A stretch of 64,000 bases of DNA, from assembly GCF_032854445.1 (NCBI RefSeq), contig NC_088297.1:18859127-18923126 (forward strand), read 5' to 3'. Every line of letters starts with the position of its first letter. The stretch's first letter is position 1. Origin of the DNA: Liolophura sinensis (lineage: Eukaryota; Mollusca; Polyplacophora; Chitonida; Chitonidae). Positions 20,451-32,041 of this stretch are shown here, piece by piece. Under the pieces are notes generated by a model that saw only the letters and a program-made list of their open reading frames with translations, was not told the DNA's origin and made no database searches. Both the position numbers and the translations under genes were made by a program.

Positions 20451-23400
20451 TCACTTTTGTGCCTCCTCCTCTTTGTCTTTATTCCCGTGTTTTATCATAC
20501 GGGTAAACTCCATGTAGTCAAAGCGACCATCTTTGATCGGTGCCACGTGGAAGAGCTCGTCGATCATATCCTCAGACCATCTATCACCCATTGTCATCAT
20601 CTTGTCCTTTAGAAATTCCTCATCTATCGCTCCTGAGAAAAGAACAAAACATCAATACATCAACGGGTCAAAATATTGCTCTTTTGTGACAAACCAGCAT
20701 AGGGGTAATGGTCTGGACGATCCGCGGGCATGTACTTGACAGCATATATGTGCGTTACCCAGAGGTCGCTGGTTTAAAAGCTTAGGGTTCCTTGTACATC
20801 CAGCCCCCACCCAACCCCGACAGAATAATAACCACTATTGAACTGTTAGAAGTGTCATGTAACATTACCTGTATAAAAATATGTTTTATGGTTTTACAAT
20901 TCATCGATTGTAATTCATCAAGTTAAAGTATATCACCTTATCTGATAAGCTGACATTCATTAGTCGCTAGATTCCATGGAGGTAATTTAGCTAGCTCAGT
21001 TAATTCGGCTGAGACATTATGTTAAGGAGTTAATTTGTCAACCTTATTTTGGGCAGGCCGGTTCTCTCCACCCACAAAACTGATCCATAAAAAAGTGAAA
21101 AGCCATTGTGTGTGGCGAAAAACACTCAAAAACAATCAAAAAAAAATAAATGAATATCTTCCATGCATTCATGACGTTACATTTGCTTACCTAAGTTGTA
21201 GTCATCAAAGCATGAGAATGCGTTCCTGATGACATCCTCGGGATCAGTACCGGTCAGTTTCTCCCCGAACAATGTAATGAACATGGTGAAATTGAGGGGT
21301 CCGGGGGCCTCATTGACCATCTGATCCAGCTCCTGAGCCCCGGGATCCTTCCCCAGGGAGCGGAGCGTCTCCTGAAGGTCATCTCGGTCAATAAACCCAT
21401 CTTGGTTCTGATCGATCATAGTGAACGCCTCCTGGAAGAAAAAAGAATGCACTTCAACACGGATGTAAGTAAGAGGCTGAAAACGCTGCCCACTGAAATA
21501 ATAATACAGAAGCGGCATCAGCGTGTAAATATAAAGGTTTCACCAATTTTTGACCTTCTTTCCGGGAACTTTGTCAGGTGACTAACCACTTTAAGTTAAT
21601 TAATATATGAATGCTATATACAGCGGAATGCTTAGATGTGTGGAGGTATATAAGCTGTCCATTGTGGCCCCCTAGCCTATTACATGTAGTTAGCGGGCTC
21701 TTCAGCACAATGACTCAGTATCTTCTTACCACTGCCGTATTGTATAAGTAAAAGACCAATCAAGTATATAAATAAATATTATAGCTCTGGAAGCAGTCAG
21801 CTATGGTTATTGTGACCATGGAGTTCAACATAGTGTGAACATACAAATCACATAAAAACAATGCAATGGGACTAGACATTAAGTTTAGCCCACTAGAAGA
21901 ATCCTGGTTTATGCAGGAATACAACACAATAAAGACGTACAGCATAGTGAGGAAAACCAAAGCAGCGACGACAGTGTGATAGACGTACAGCATAGAGAGA
22001 TAAACAACGGAGCAGCGACGACAGTGTGATAGACGTACAGCATATAGAGAAAAACCAAAGAAGCGACGACAGTGTGATAGGCGCACAGCAGAGAGAGTAA
22101 AACCAGAGCAGTGACGACAGTGTGGTAGACGTACAGCATAGAGAGAAAAACCAGAGCAGCGACGACAGTGTGATAGACGTACAGCATAGAGAGAAAAACC
22201 AAAGAAGCGACGACAGTGTGATAGGCGTACAGCACAGAGAGTAAAACCAGAACAGTGACGACAGTGTGATAGACGTACAGCATAGAGAGAAAAACCAGAG
22301 CAGCGACGACAGTGTGATAGACGTACAGCATAGAGAAAAAAAACCAAAGAAGCGACGACAGTGTGATAGGCGTACAGCATAGAGAAAAAAAACCAAAGAA
22401 GCGACAACAGTGTGATAGGCGTACAGCATAGAAAGAAAAACCAAAGAAGCGACGACTCAAATGATGACTCAAAATCAACTGATGGTCACACGTAACCAGT
22501 GAAATACATTCTCTTGTCTGTTTACCTCAGTAAGGGTGAGTGAGTGCTTGGGGTTCAACGTCGTACTCAACAATTTTTCGGTCATATGACGACGAAGGAA
22601 TCATCAGGGTGCATGTACGTGTAATGTGCCTCCTTGTTGCAGGACGGATTTCCACCGCTCTTTTATTTAGTGCTGCTTCACTGAGACGACTTACCGTAGG
22701 CAAGTAAGCCGCCCCGCCCGAGCCATTATACTGATACGGGTCAACCCCTTCTCTATCCCCTTCATGCTGAACGCCAAGCGACGATGTTACAACTTCCTCT
22801 TTTAAAGTCTTAGGTGTGACTCGATCACGGATTGATCCTGGATCTACCGGTCCCGAAGCGGACGCTCTGCCAACTGTGCTATCCGGGCCGGTACCTCAGT
22901 AAGGGTTTTACTCTAACAATTCATGTAAATGCATAAATAGTAGCAAATTACACGCTCACTGGCACCGTGGCCTAAGCAGAATTGGATAAAAAAAAAATGC
23001 AGTGATGTTACTTCCCTTTATTAGACGTCAATGATCTAGAATCAATCAGAATGCTGTGTTATCATCACATTTAACATACAATAATAATAAAACAATGTAA
23101 AAGGACCGGGCCTCGGGGATGCTTAGTCAATCACCAGAGCCCTGGTTTATGCAGGAATACAACACCATAAAAGACTTACGACACTTAAGAAGATTAGTAC
23201 AGTAATGTCTTAAATTTGGATCATTCTGAAATGCACCGCACGGATATTGTTCTCCAAAAATCTCGGTTGTTGTGCAGCACAGCCATAGTTTGTATCATTC
23301 CGACCTGTGCTTCGCGGTTTAGAAATTAACCTTTCAGTTCTGAGAAGTCATCTGGATTTAGTGCGTACACCTAAAAAACTAATCCATTAATTCTAACAGG

Positions 23401-23844
23401 AAGCGAGTTGCCTGAGTGATGCCAGAATGCATTCCGGTCCCAGTTGTTCAGAAGTCACATTTATTTTGCTTAATATAAGATTGGTGTGAAGATTTAAGCC
23501 TGCCCTAAATTGAATAAACCTTCGAACAACTGATCCCTGCTATTGTGGCAGATTATTCTCATAAATATAACACACATATTCTATTAATTTAATTCAAGGA
23601 TTCCACTAGATTTACAGAATACTATGTTGAATATGACAAAATGTTGTGTTCTAATAACAGAATATATTCTAGCATCATTCAGGCAACAGGCTTGCTGTTA
23701 AAATTAACACATTTATTTTTAGTGTTCTCGTACTTTGAACTCCTGTATCTGGGCCTGATCAAACATGGCGAACACATTAGACGTAGTTCTCTGGACTCGC
23801 TTCTTCTTCCCTCGCGTCTTTGATTGCTTGGCAACAGCCGCCAT
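20451..23844 (-). CDS. Myosin regulatory light chain, gene 1 (smooth/non-muscle type)
   Basis: Coding exons 23734-23844, 21191-21431 and 20451-20632 make 177 residues. The N-terminus is basic ([20 protein letters not shown]), with Thr-Ser at the usual myosin light-chain kinase site (Thr18/Ser19 in vertebrates). The first EF-hand loop [12 protein letters not shown] is intact. [16 protein letters not shown] and [12 protein letters not shown] are diagnostic of RLC. The protein binds the myosin heavy-chain neck and its phosphorylation switches on actin-activated ATPase. Splice signals fit: acceptors CTTTTACAG, TTCTTCCAG and TTTTCTCAG; donors AAA|GTACGA and TTAG|GTAAGC. The acceptor at 23893 lies 48 bp upstream of the ATG, so a 5' UTR exon exists farther right. 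The long first coding intron holds a minisatellite, a SINE and a MITE. Confidence 0.95.
20700..20815 (+). repeat. Degenerate tRNA-like SINE head
   Basis: Contains GAGGTCGCTGGTTTAAAAGC, resembling an RNA polymerase III B box, about 60 bp after a weak A-box-like GTAATGGTCTGG. In RLC gene 1 intron 2. Confidence 0.35.
21930..22455. repeat. 48-bp minisatellite, about 11 units
   Basis: Unit of the form GACGTACAGCATAGAGAG, then AAAACCAGAGCAGCGACGAC, then AGTGTGATA. Because 48 is a multiple of three, the minus strand has three long overlapping shadow frames full of Cys, His and Ser. These are not genes. Confidence 0.95.
22523..22905 (-). repeat. SINE family 2 with 14-bp target-site duplication
   Basis: TACCTCAGTAAGGG is present at 22523-22536 and again at 22892-22905, flanking a body of about 355 bp. 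On the minus strand the head is tRNA-like: GGATAGCACAGTTGGCAGAG (A box) and GGTAGATCCAGGATCAATCC (B box). The tail is CACTCACTCA-like. A perfect duplication marks a recent, intact retroposed copy in the RLC gene 1 intron. Confidence 0.9.
23366..23725. repeat. MITE family 1 with about 70-bp terminal inverted repeats
   Basis: The left end TACACCTAAAAAACTAATCC and following 50 bp match, inverted, the right end (reads ACACTAAAAATAAATGTGTT when reverse-complemented). It includes the shared GCCTGAGTGATGCCAGAATG motif. Non-coding. Related copies at 36758-36959 and 33285-33480. The right end is 8 bp from the splice donor side of RLC gene 1 exon 1. Confidence 0.75.
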
Positions 23845-24140
23845 GATGTCGACGGGAGGGATGTCACGGGATTCAGCAAAAATGGAAATATTCTGTAAAA
23901 GATGAAAGATATGCTCTATGAAAAAAATATTCAACTGATTTTTTTTATTGATTGGTGTCAAATGCCGAACTAAGTAATTTACTTTTGAGGTGATTGAAAC
24001 TCCGGAGTGCCCGGAGTTAATGTTCATCCTTGGCCTGGTAACGGTACAAACCTGTCTAAAGGTTGCGGCCAAACCAGGGGTCATATTTAGTATTAAGTAA
24101 CCCTTAGCTATGTGTACTTCATATCTCTACAATATACGTT

Positions 24141-24312
24141 CTCATGGTAGTTAAGGGCATACTAAGTCATGGTAGTTAAGGGCATACTAAGTCATGGTAG
24201 TTAAGGGCATAGTAAGTCATGGTAGTAAAGGGCATACTAAGTAATGGTAGTTAAGGACATACTGCCATGGTAGCTAAGGGCATACTGTCATGGTAGTTAA
24301 GGGCATACTAAA
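24141..24312. repeat. 25-bp minisatellite, block B copy
   Basis: About seven units of CATGGTAGTTAAGGGCATAC with a short spacer; one unit more than in block A. Confidence 0.9.
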
Positions 24313-24956
24313 CTAAGTACGAAACTGTGGCCCGGTCAAATATAACGTTTTAGGCAACTTTTCCGGAGAGAGCCCAAGAGCAACTTGTAATGAGGAATGG
24401 ATTCTAGCTGCGCGAGGAAAAAATTAAAAGTAAACGATGAGCTATATTTATTTATCGAAGTGATAGAAATGTACAAGTATATTCTGACAAGTACGTCAAA
24501 AACGTTCTCTGTAGGATGGAGAAGTCAAAGATGCTACGTAAGCTCTTTGCATGGAGTCATCGTTCTTTGAAAGACTTTGTATGGACGTAACCGTCAAAAC
24601 ACTGCAGAGCGCTCATATATGTTGATGCGGGTGACGTACTGTGAAAAATACTACATTTCTGTAAACGTTTGTAGCATAGTTCTGATAGCTTCAACAATGA
24701 TATACACAGGCTTGTTTACAGTTTGTTTTGCCCAGAGTTCTAAGATAATCACATTCGACTTCAATCACTTTACATTTGTAATATAGTATTAAAGAGGCTT
24801 TGACGGAGATGTTTCGATTTAATCGATTTTTCGCCCAAAATTTCAGGTATAGCCTCTTTGAATATTATTACAGCATGTGATGATTTATTAGACACGATAT
24901 TTATATTAGTGATATTTTTAAAAATCTCGATCTACATTCAAAGGATACTTGATATA

Positions 24957-25725
24957 ATACAGACGTACAGCATAGAGAGTAAAACAGAGAAGTGACGACA
25001 GTGTGATAGACATACAGTATAGAGAGTAAAACCAGAACAGTGACGACAGTGTGATAGACGTACAGTATAGAGAGTAAAACCAAAACACTGACGACAGTGT
25101 AATAGACGTACAGCGTAGAGAGTAAAACAAGAGCAGTGTGATAGACGTACAACACAGAGAGTAAAGCCAGAGCAGTGACGACAAAGTGATAGACGTACAG
25201 CGTAGAGAGTAAAACCAGAGCAGTGACAACAGTGTGATAGACGTACAGCATACAGAGCAAAGCCAGAGCAGTGACGACAGTGTGTCGTACAGCAGAGAGA
25301 GTAAAACCAGAGCAGTGACAACAGTGTGATAGACGTACATCATAGAGAGTAAAACCAGAGCAGTGACGACAGTGTGATAGACGTACAGCATAGACAGTAA
25401 AACCTGAGCAGTGACGACAGTGTGATAGACGTACAGCATAGAGAGTAAAACCAGAGCAGTGACGACAGTGTGGTAGACGCGTACAGCATAGAAATTAAAA
25501 CCAGAGCAGTGAGGACAGCGTGATAGACGTACATCATAGAGTGAAAAACCAGAGCAGTGACACCAGTGTGACAGACGTACAGCATAGAGAGTAAAACCAG
25601 AGCAGCGACGACAGTGTGATAGACATACAGTATAGAGAGTAAAACCAGAACAGTGACAACAGTGTGATAGACGTACAGCATAGAGAGTAAAGCCAGAGCA
25701 GTGACGACAGTGTGATAGCTGGGAA
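24957..25725. repeat. 48-bp minisatellite, about 16 units
   Basis: Same unit as 21930-22455 but with the GTAAAACCAGAGCAGTGACG variant predominating. Some units are shortened (25130-25150, 25285-25300). The minus-strand shadow frames of up to 271 codons are products of the 48-bp period and are not genes. Confidence 0.95.
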
Positions 25726-26825
25726 ATGGTCACACGTAACCGGCGAAATACGGAATCTTGTCAATTTACCTCAGTCAGGGTTTTATTCTAACTGATCATG
25801 TAAATGCATAAATAGTAGCAATTTAAACGCCCACTAGCACCGTGGCTTAAGCAAAATTAGAGAAAACAAATGCAGTGATGTTAACTGTAACTTAATAGAC
25901 GTCACCGGTCTAGAAATATTCAAAATGATGTGTTGTCATTCCATTTAACATACAATCACATGAAAACAATATTGAAGGGACCAGGCCTCGGGCAGGCTTA
26001 GTCCGCCAGCAGAATCCTGTTTATGCAGGACTACAATACAATTAAAGGCGTACAACACAGAGAGTAAAACCAGAGCAGTGACGACAGCGTGATAGCTGAC
26101 AAATGGTCAGACGTAACAGGTACGGCCTGTTGTCGATTTGACTCAGTCAGGGTTTTATTCTACCTGTTCTTGTAAATACGCTTGGATTTTATTTCTTAAT
26201 AGGTAGTAAGTAAAGTGGCCTAACATATGAATGTACAAGAAAGTTTATCACTTTTCTTCTTTTGGCGTAAACATAGCTCTAAACTCCCCAGTAATCATGG
26301 CGGAAATTAAGTAACCAGCTGCTGTGACATCAACTGTGATAGCTGTCAAAACAACTTTGTTTTGGTGAGAGTTCGAATAAGGAGAGCTAAGCCGGTCCCG
26401 CGGTCCCAGCAGGTTCAAGGGTGACGTCATTACCGAATATTTTCGACCATGGACTACGCATAAAATACAGCGGTCATTAGGAAACATAAAATACGCCTCA
26501 AAAATGAAAAAAAATCTCAGTTTTTGTTTGGCATACCTTTCTTCATTTTCTTACCATACTCTTCGTTTATCATACCTTTTCATGTGTTCTTTAAGTGGCT
26601 CACTTGTTTTGTGTTGGGAACAATACATTTTACACTCTATGAAATACTCTAACAACCACATTCCATACATAGTATCTTGCTTTGCATAATGTAAAGGTAA
26701 TAAGCTCTCAACTCTTATTTTATAAAGTGATATCGATTGCTATCGTAGTGATATTTAATATCTGGGAATATCTCAGTATATAATAGAAGTGGTGTCGTGG
26801 CACCTTGTCCCACGCTATTATCCGC

Positions 26826-27409
26826 GTGTACATAAACCAGCTGTCTGTCTCTTTTTGTACCAGCTAACTGAACGTTTTTTCTAGCCTATCTGTTACGCAT
26901 GAGAGGTTAAGGCTATATAAAACTAAAATAGTTATATGTACATTTTGCACATGTGGTATACATTGATATAAGTAAGATACAATAGACAGTGCGAGTGTGG
27001 TTACGTGCATATACAAATCATATGTTCTGTATGTGAAGAGTAAAGGGATGGTATACTTAATTAAACGTGTGTCTGAATACTAAAACAAAGGTTTTTTGAT
27101 TTTTTTTATATGTGGCTGTTGTGGAACGATCTATTAATCAGTATGTCCATATCTCCGGATATGCGGTTGTCATATAGTATCGTTATGTTCATATCGTTAA
27201 AAAGCTGTACAAAATGAAGAGACTCCTCAAGCTGTCTCAGTTCTCAACCTTTCTCAGTTCTCAACCATTCTCAATTCTCAACCTTTCAACCTTTCTCAAT
27301 TCTCAACCTTTCAGCCTTTCTCAAGTTTTACTCTTTTCAGTGAATATACGGTGTATTGTTATAATTCATGCAAGCTTAATCAGGAATCTAAAAGAAATAA
27401 AAAAGAACA
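26826..27409. repeat. Segment present in block B only
   Basis: Block A reads TATTATCCGC directly into CATAGAAAATAACC, but in B these are separated by about 585 bp. The extra stretch is AT-rich and includes a short TTCTCAACCTT repeat (27230-27320). No terminal repeat or target duplication is obvious, so insertion in B and deletion in A are both open. Confidence 0.6.
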
Positions 27410-27893
27410 TAGAAAATAACCAATGTACAGTCACAAGCTGCGACGCATGCACATTTCAAATGTGCACCCAAACTTGACCAAAAAAAAAATATACACCATC
27501 CTCAACAATAAAAACAACAACAACAACGTCGTCCTCAGTCAGGCAGGAGAAAGACCTCAAAGCAGTCCCTTATGATCACTGCGATTGTTCTTAACTTTTT
27601 TCTGAGGCGACTTTTTACTCAAATAAAAAACCTAAGACGATGTGTGCACAATACAGTATAGAAAAAAATAGATCCATCTTACACTAGACATTCCTGTACG
27701 TACCTTTCCTCTGTGCCGTTCGTTGCAAAACTTGCAAAAGAATGAAACGGTTGATGGGCAAGACATAGAAAATACGCTGTTATGTTATGTTATGTTATTG
27801 TGTTATACAAGACGGATTACACCACCTGGAAGATGCAGAGATCTGGTATGAAGAGGCTAATGGAGACTCCACGAAAGTAAAGACGTGACTTAC

Positions 27894-27940
27894 CACAGCA
27901 CTTTGTGGAGAATACTACACAAGCTGAATTCCGCTCTAAA
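27894..27940 (-). promoter_or_regulatory. Candidate promoter and 5' UTR exon of RLC gene 1
   Basis: On the minus strand a TATA-like CTTTTATATT (27961-27970) is followed about 30 bp later by a short ATG-less segment ending GTGCTGTG|GTAAGTCAC (donor at 27888-27893). This fits the need for a non-coding first exon shown by the acceptor at 23893. The TATA-like string also reads TATAAAAG on the plus strand, so direction is uncertain. Confidence 0.35.
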
Positions 27941-29000
27941 GATCGTTCGTCGCGTGTTAGAATATAAAAGGCTACAGCATAGGAGGCAGATGGCGTCACT
28001 GTGGCTGAAGTATCACATGAACCTCCATCACCGGTTACCGGTTCGTGTCCGGTTACCAATTATCGCATTGTCGTCTCCTCCTAGCCTTATCTCACATCTT
28101 CATGCAATTTTTTTTTGTCAGTTGAACATAAACATTACATATATATATGCAATGCATGAAAACATTAGGAGAATAGAGCAACAGCACAGTGTGATAATTG
28201 GCGTCTTGTCAGATATAACTGGTGAATTATTTCGTAGAGCCTCATGACATTTTGACTTCAGTTCAGACTATATTATAACCGTTAATGCCAAAGTTTAAGC
28301 TGAATCATTGTGTAGAATGAACGGTTATGACAGGATGGGCTTTATACACAGAATAAGGAGTCAAATCCAAAAAAAAAATGTTTCGAAGAAATAACCATTA
28401 CACTGACAAGTAAAACGTTAAGACAGAAGGCAGGGCAGACTGAGACGGCATGTGCTCGGGAAAGCTCTTTCAGAGGAAGTCGTTGGACTGGGAAAGTCAA
28501 GTGAAGTCACCAAGCTGTTCGCCTTTATAAGTACCGGTACGTGAATATAGAAACAAGACTGTGCAGGAGAAATAACAGTTCTACACAGTACCCAGTTCAA
28601 GTCATCCAAGCCAGTGTGTTAATCTGGGGTACACCTGTTCGAATCAACACAGGTCCCCGATGGAAGCGTAGCTCTCGCCGCAAATGGCCGGCATTTGACC
28701 TCCACGTGATCGAGTTCACTTCCCGCCGATACGAATGCGGAAGTTTGTTAGATTCCAAACAAAGTGTGGCGGTTTTCTCGGAAATCTGCCCGACTTCGTT
28801 CACTCCTGCCGTACCAGTGATGACATTTTTGCAGTGTACACTGACGTAACACTGAGAGCCATTTAATAAAAATCGATATACATGTAGGCCTACATTCGTG
28901 TATGAGTACGAAATTTGTACAAGCTTGGCTATTGCATTGTTTCATAATTTATATGTAGTGCTCACAATGTAACCACGTGACTCTGTAGTGCTCCTTCACA

Positions 29001-29222
29001 TATAATATTTCACTTATACGACTGCGGTCAGCATTATAGTGGAAGGAAACCGGGCAGGTCCCGGGTAAAAGCCACGACCACACGCAGGTTGTCCTTCCTT
29101 TATAGGTCATATGTATCGTCATAACCGGCAGTTACAACTGTCCACCATAATGCTCGTCGTCGTCATATGAGTGAAATATTCTTTAGAGCGGCGTAAAACA
29201 CCAGTGAATTAAATACCTAAAT
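29001..29222. repeat. Two SINE family 1 fragments in inverted orientation
   Basis: 29001-29092 is minus orientation (AATATTTCACTTATACGACT) and 29140-29222 is plus orientation (CACCATAATGCTCGTCGTCG, then GTGAAATATTCTTTAGAGCG). The pair could fold into a long imperfect hairpin. Confidence 0.75.
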
Positions 29223-30739
29223 AAATAAACAGAATTAATCGCGTATAGCGAAGGTTCTATATCTTATGCCAAGAGGTGTTTATACATGTAATGACTTAAC
29301 AGCAATTATTCGTTGCTTCTGAAGTGCTTCTGAACATATTCGAGCCCTGGCGTATATTTTTACAGTATACGTAAAACACTATTGGCCATTAATTACACAT
29401 GCGGACACGCACGAGCTTGTGTAAGCCACGCACAGACATGTACGCCACAGTGTATAGTTATACTTGACGTGCAAACGGAAGCTTAGGAGTGTCCACATTC
29501 CTAGCAATACTATAAGCCAGTCCAAAATATCAACATGTGCTGAGTGAGGTTATATCCTTATATGCCTTATTTTCTTAGTCATTTGTTGACACTTCGCTGA
29601 CCAAGTAGATAAATTGTTGCTCTCGATCGAATCTTTCCTGTGAGTTTACGGGTTCGAATCTAGCTCTCGCATGCTCGGCTGCGGGTCTACGTAATCTGGT
29701 TTATCAGGTATCAGGTGAGGGGGTTCCATTAAGACTCGACACCAAAACAGCACAGACATTTTTGTCTATCATCACACTGCCTTAGTATAAAATAAATAAC
29801 ACAATAATGTTACGCAATGTTTTTGAATGGTGTAGTATCTTATTTTATTATTAGTCATCATATACCACATGAGGTTTCCAGAACACTAAATACATATTTT
29901 TCTACAGTAAATATGACTAGTTATATACTACCGGACGTGCTTATGTGGGAATTCATTCCTTGCAATTGTAGACGGATCTTAGCGGGGTTTATTAATTAAA
30001 ACCGTAGTATATCTGATAATAATATACTATAGACTGGACTGAAAACAGCCATTGTATGTGAGGGGGTTTTTCCGGTGCGCAAATTTAATTATAGAAAATA
30101 TACATGGTATATATGAAAGCCCGTCAGTTGTTTAAATTAGAGTACATATGACTCAGACACCTCATATATGCACACACAATTACAGAGCACATGCTTTTGA
30201 TCTAGGCATTTTTTATTGGGCAAATTAAAACAAACTTTATCAACTCTACGGTCGTGTTGATGAACCATACACTGTTGTGCGACGTAATCCTATACAAGTT
30301 CGTGTATGTATATCCGTCTTTGTCAGAGAAAAAAGTGGAAAATAAACCCCAAAATGTAGATGATTGTAATATGATGCATGAATCCGTCTGATGAATCATT
30401 GTTATGAGATGAAAAAAAAAAGATTCCCCAAGATGAGATACATTTATGGAAAGAATGGATGGTCATAGCTTTACGCCACCTTGGGAGTGTTGCATTGTAG
30501 TGAGAACGAGAGGCTTTTGGGTACAGCTGCACGTACAGATAAATTCAGGAAGAGATGACCGATTGTCCTGTTTGTGTTTTGTTTACGATTTTCACATAAA
30601 TCAGTCAGATAGACCGCAAGTATTGATAAGTCACAATACAAAGCCAAACTTCTTGAAACCGGGCGAGCCCATGATCCGTATGACAATTTAATATCCAGGA
30701 AACAAAATTAAATGCCAGCTATTCTTAGGAATTATCCAC

Positions 30740-31030
30740 TTATTTCATGACGAACAGTTTTATTGGTGGCGCAAACCGGAGTTCACGGTGTTAAACCACC
30801 GACCTTTGGTAAGCTACTCATGAACCTTTCAACGTGTGACCTACTAATATGAAGATCATATTGGGTAGACGACTAGACGTGCGTGGTAGTCGGCCACTTA
30901 TTCACTAAAGACCTATTAAATACAGTAAGAGCGGTGAGTGTACAAATTCCCTGCTCAAGACCGGATTTGAACCTGCACCTCGTGCTTTCTATTGAACTGC
31001 AAGCACCTTAAAGTCTCGGCCATAACTCGC
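30740..31030 (-). repeat. Degenerate tRNA-derived SINE, third type
   Basis: The minus strand reads TGGCCGAGACTTTAAGGTGC, then GAGGTGCAGGTTCAAATCCG, good A- and B-box-like strings of a tRNA-Ser/Leu-like head. The decayed body lies at lower coordinates. Similar decayed bodies may lie near 41905-42120 and 60390-60540. Confidence 0.5.
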
Positions 31031-32015
31031 CCAACATTTCCAAAAAGTAGGTGCATGAGGCAAAACCGCTATATTGTTAAAACGTTTTAACATGATGTCA
31101 TACTAGCTCCTGTCAAATGTTGAAAAGTTTTATTCATGCACTGTATTCTTGTATACAATGAAACTTCCGTCGTGTTTTTGTGACGGTCCATACAATACAG
31201 TCTGGAAATCGTCGTCTGGACATAGCCCCGTCACACGGAACGGAATTTAAAGTAAGGTGAACCTGTTTTGAAATTGTTAAGCTGGCGTCACTTTTACGAG
31301 CAAAAAAAAATAGTCACATGTACAAGCTTTATGATAAGTTGCTATAATTACATTTAATTTAGTACGGGTATATCTAAATGAAGATAACATTTTACTGAGC
31401 TTATTGTTTTGTTACCGTCAGACTGAGTAGGAATTTCTTTCACTGTCACTGCACGTATCATTATTGGAGCAGGTGAGTATATATAGAGAGAGAGATACAC
31501 ACAGACGGTATACTCACCTAACAAGTGTAGCCGCAACCGCTATGTTTCGTTATGACTGACAACTTCGCAACTGACAGGTATTCCAGAGCCGAGTGATTTA
31601 GTTACTGGCTATCTAACTTAAACTGAACTACGAAGTGCGCCACCGTGGACAAAATGTCAGCCAAACACAGGTATTTCTCTCAAATAATTAATATTCTTCG
31701 CACAGCTCCGTGACTCTCCTTTCGAACTGACTTAACGTATTTTAACGTTGAGGGTGCGAGAGCGGTCAACATGAGTAGATGTGGCCCGGTGGCGAAACCC
31801 ACTCCGATTGACCCTCGTCATACAGGCGTCATCCTTATGACTAAACATTCGGGTCAAGCCCCCAGTTTTAATACATACTTATAGGAGGGGTTCCCTAGGA
31901 TGGGGCGCATACCAGGAGATTCGTCTGTGACTCATTCCGTTGCAGCCCTTGACTAGGCAAGCCTCGTCCCCAACACAAAAGACGTCAGGCCTACCGTTCA
32001 GTGAATGAGCAGCGC

Positions 32016-32041
32016 GGGGGGGGGGGGGGGGGGGGGGGGGG
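32016..32041. repeat. G26 homopolymer
   Basis: Twenty-six consecutive G, followed by AGGGAGGAGGG. It could form a quadruplex and is also a spot where assembly length is unreliable. Confidence 0.95.

Larger units (their letters stand above)
21800..23190. repeat. Third, more diverged copy of the block-A/B-type repeat (in RLC gene 1 intron)
   Basis: Shares ATGCATAAATAGTAGCAA, GGTTTATGCAGGAATACAAC and the flanks of the 48-bp minisatellite with blocks A and B, but is clearly more diverged. It is split by the SINE at 22537-22891. No protein gene. Confidence 0.7.
23947..27876. repeat. Duplicated block B (partner: 16768-19492)
   Basis: Direct repeat of block A. It lies wholly between the candidate 5' UTR exon (27894) and coding exon 1 (23892) of RLC gene 1, so it is intronic. 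It has no Polinton at ATTGAT/TGGTGT (23947-23958), has about 16 units of the 48-bp minisatellite, and has an extra stretch of about 585 bp at 26826-27409. No protein gene. Confidence 0.9.

Noticed and set aside
21760-22478. Three long minus-strand frames rich in Cys, His, Leu and Ser
   Set aside because: They are the three frames of one 48-bp tandem repeat; all three are open because 48 is divisible by three. No start context, no non-repeat extension.
24957-25725. Possible CRISPR-like array
   Set aside because: Units are contiguous with no unique spacers, and the genome is an animal's.
24901-25764. Frames of up to 271 codons with the same repeated peptide
   Set aside because: Same 48-bp minisatellite in block B; the repeat period explains the open frames.
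32016-32041. G26 run as a functional quadruplex switch
   Set aside because: No promoter or gene nearby, and homopolymers of this length are often mis-sized in assemblies.
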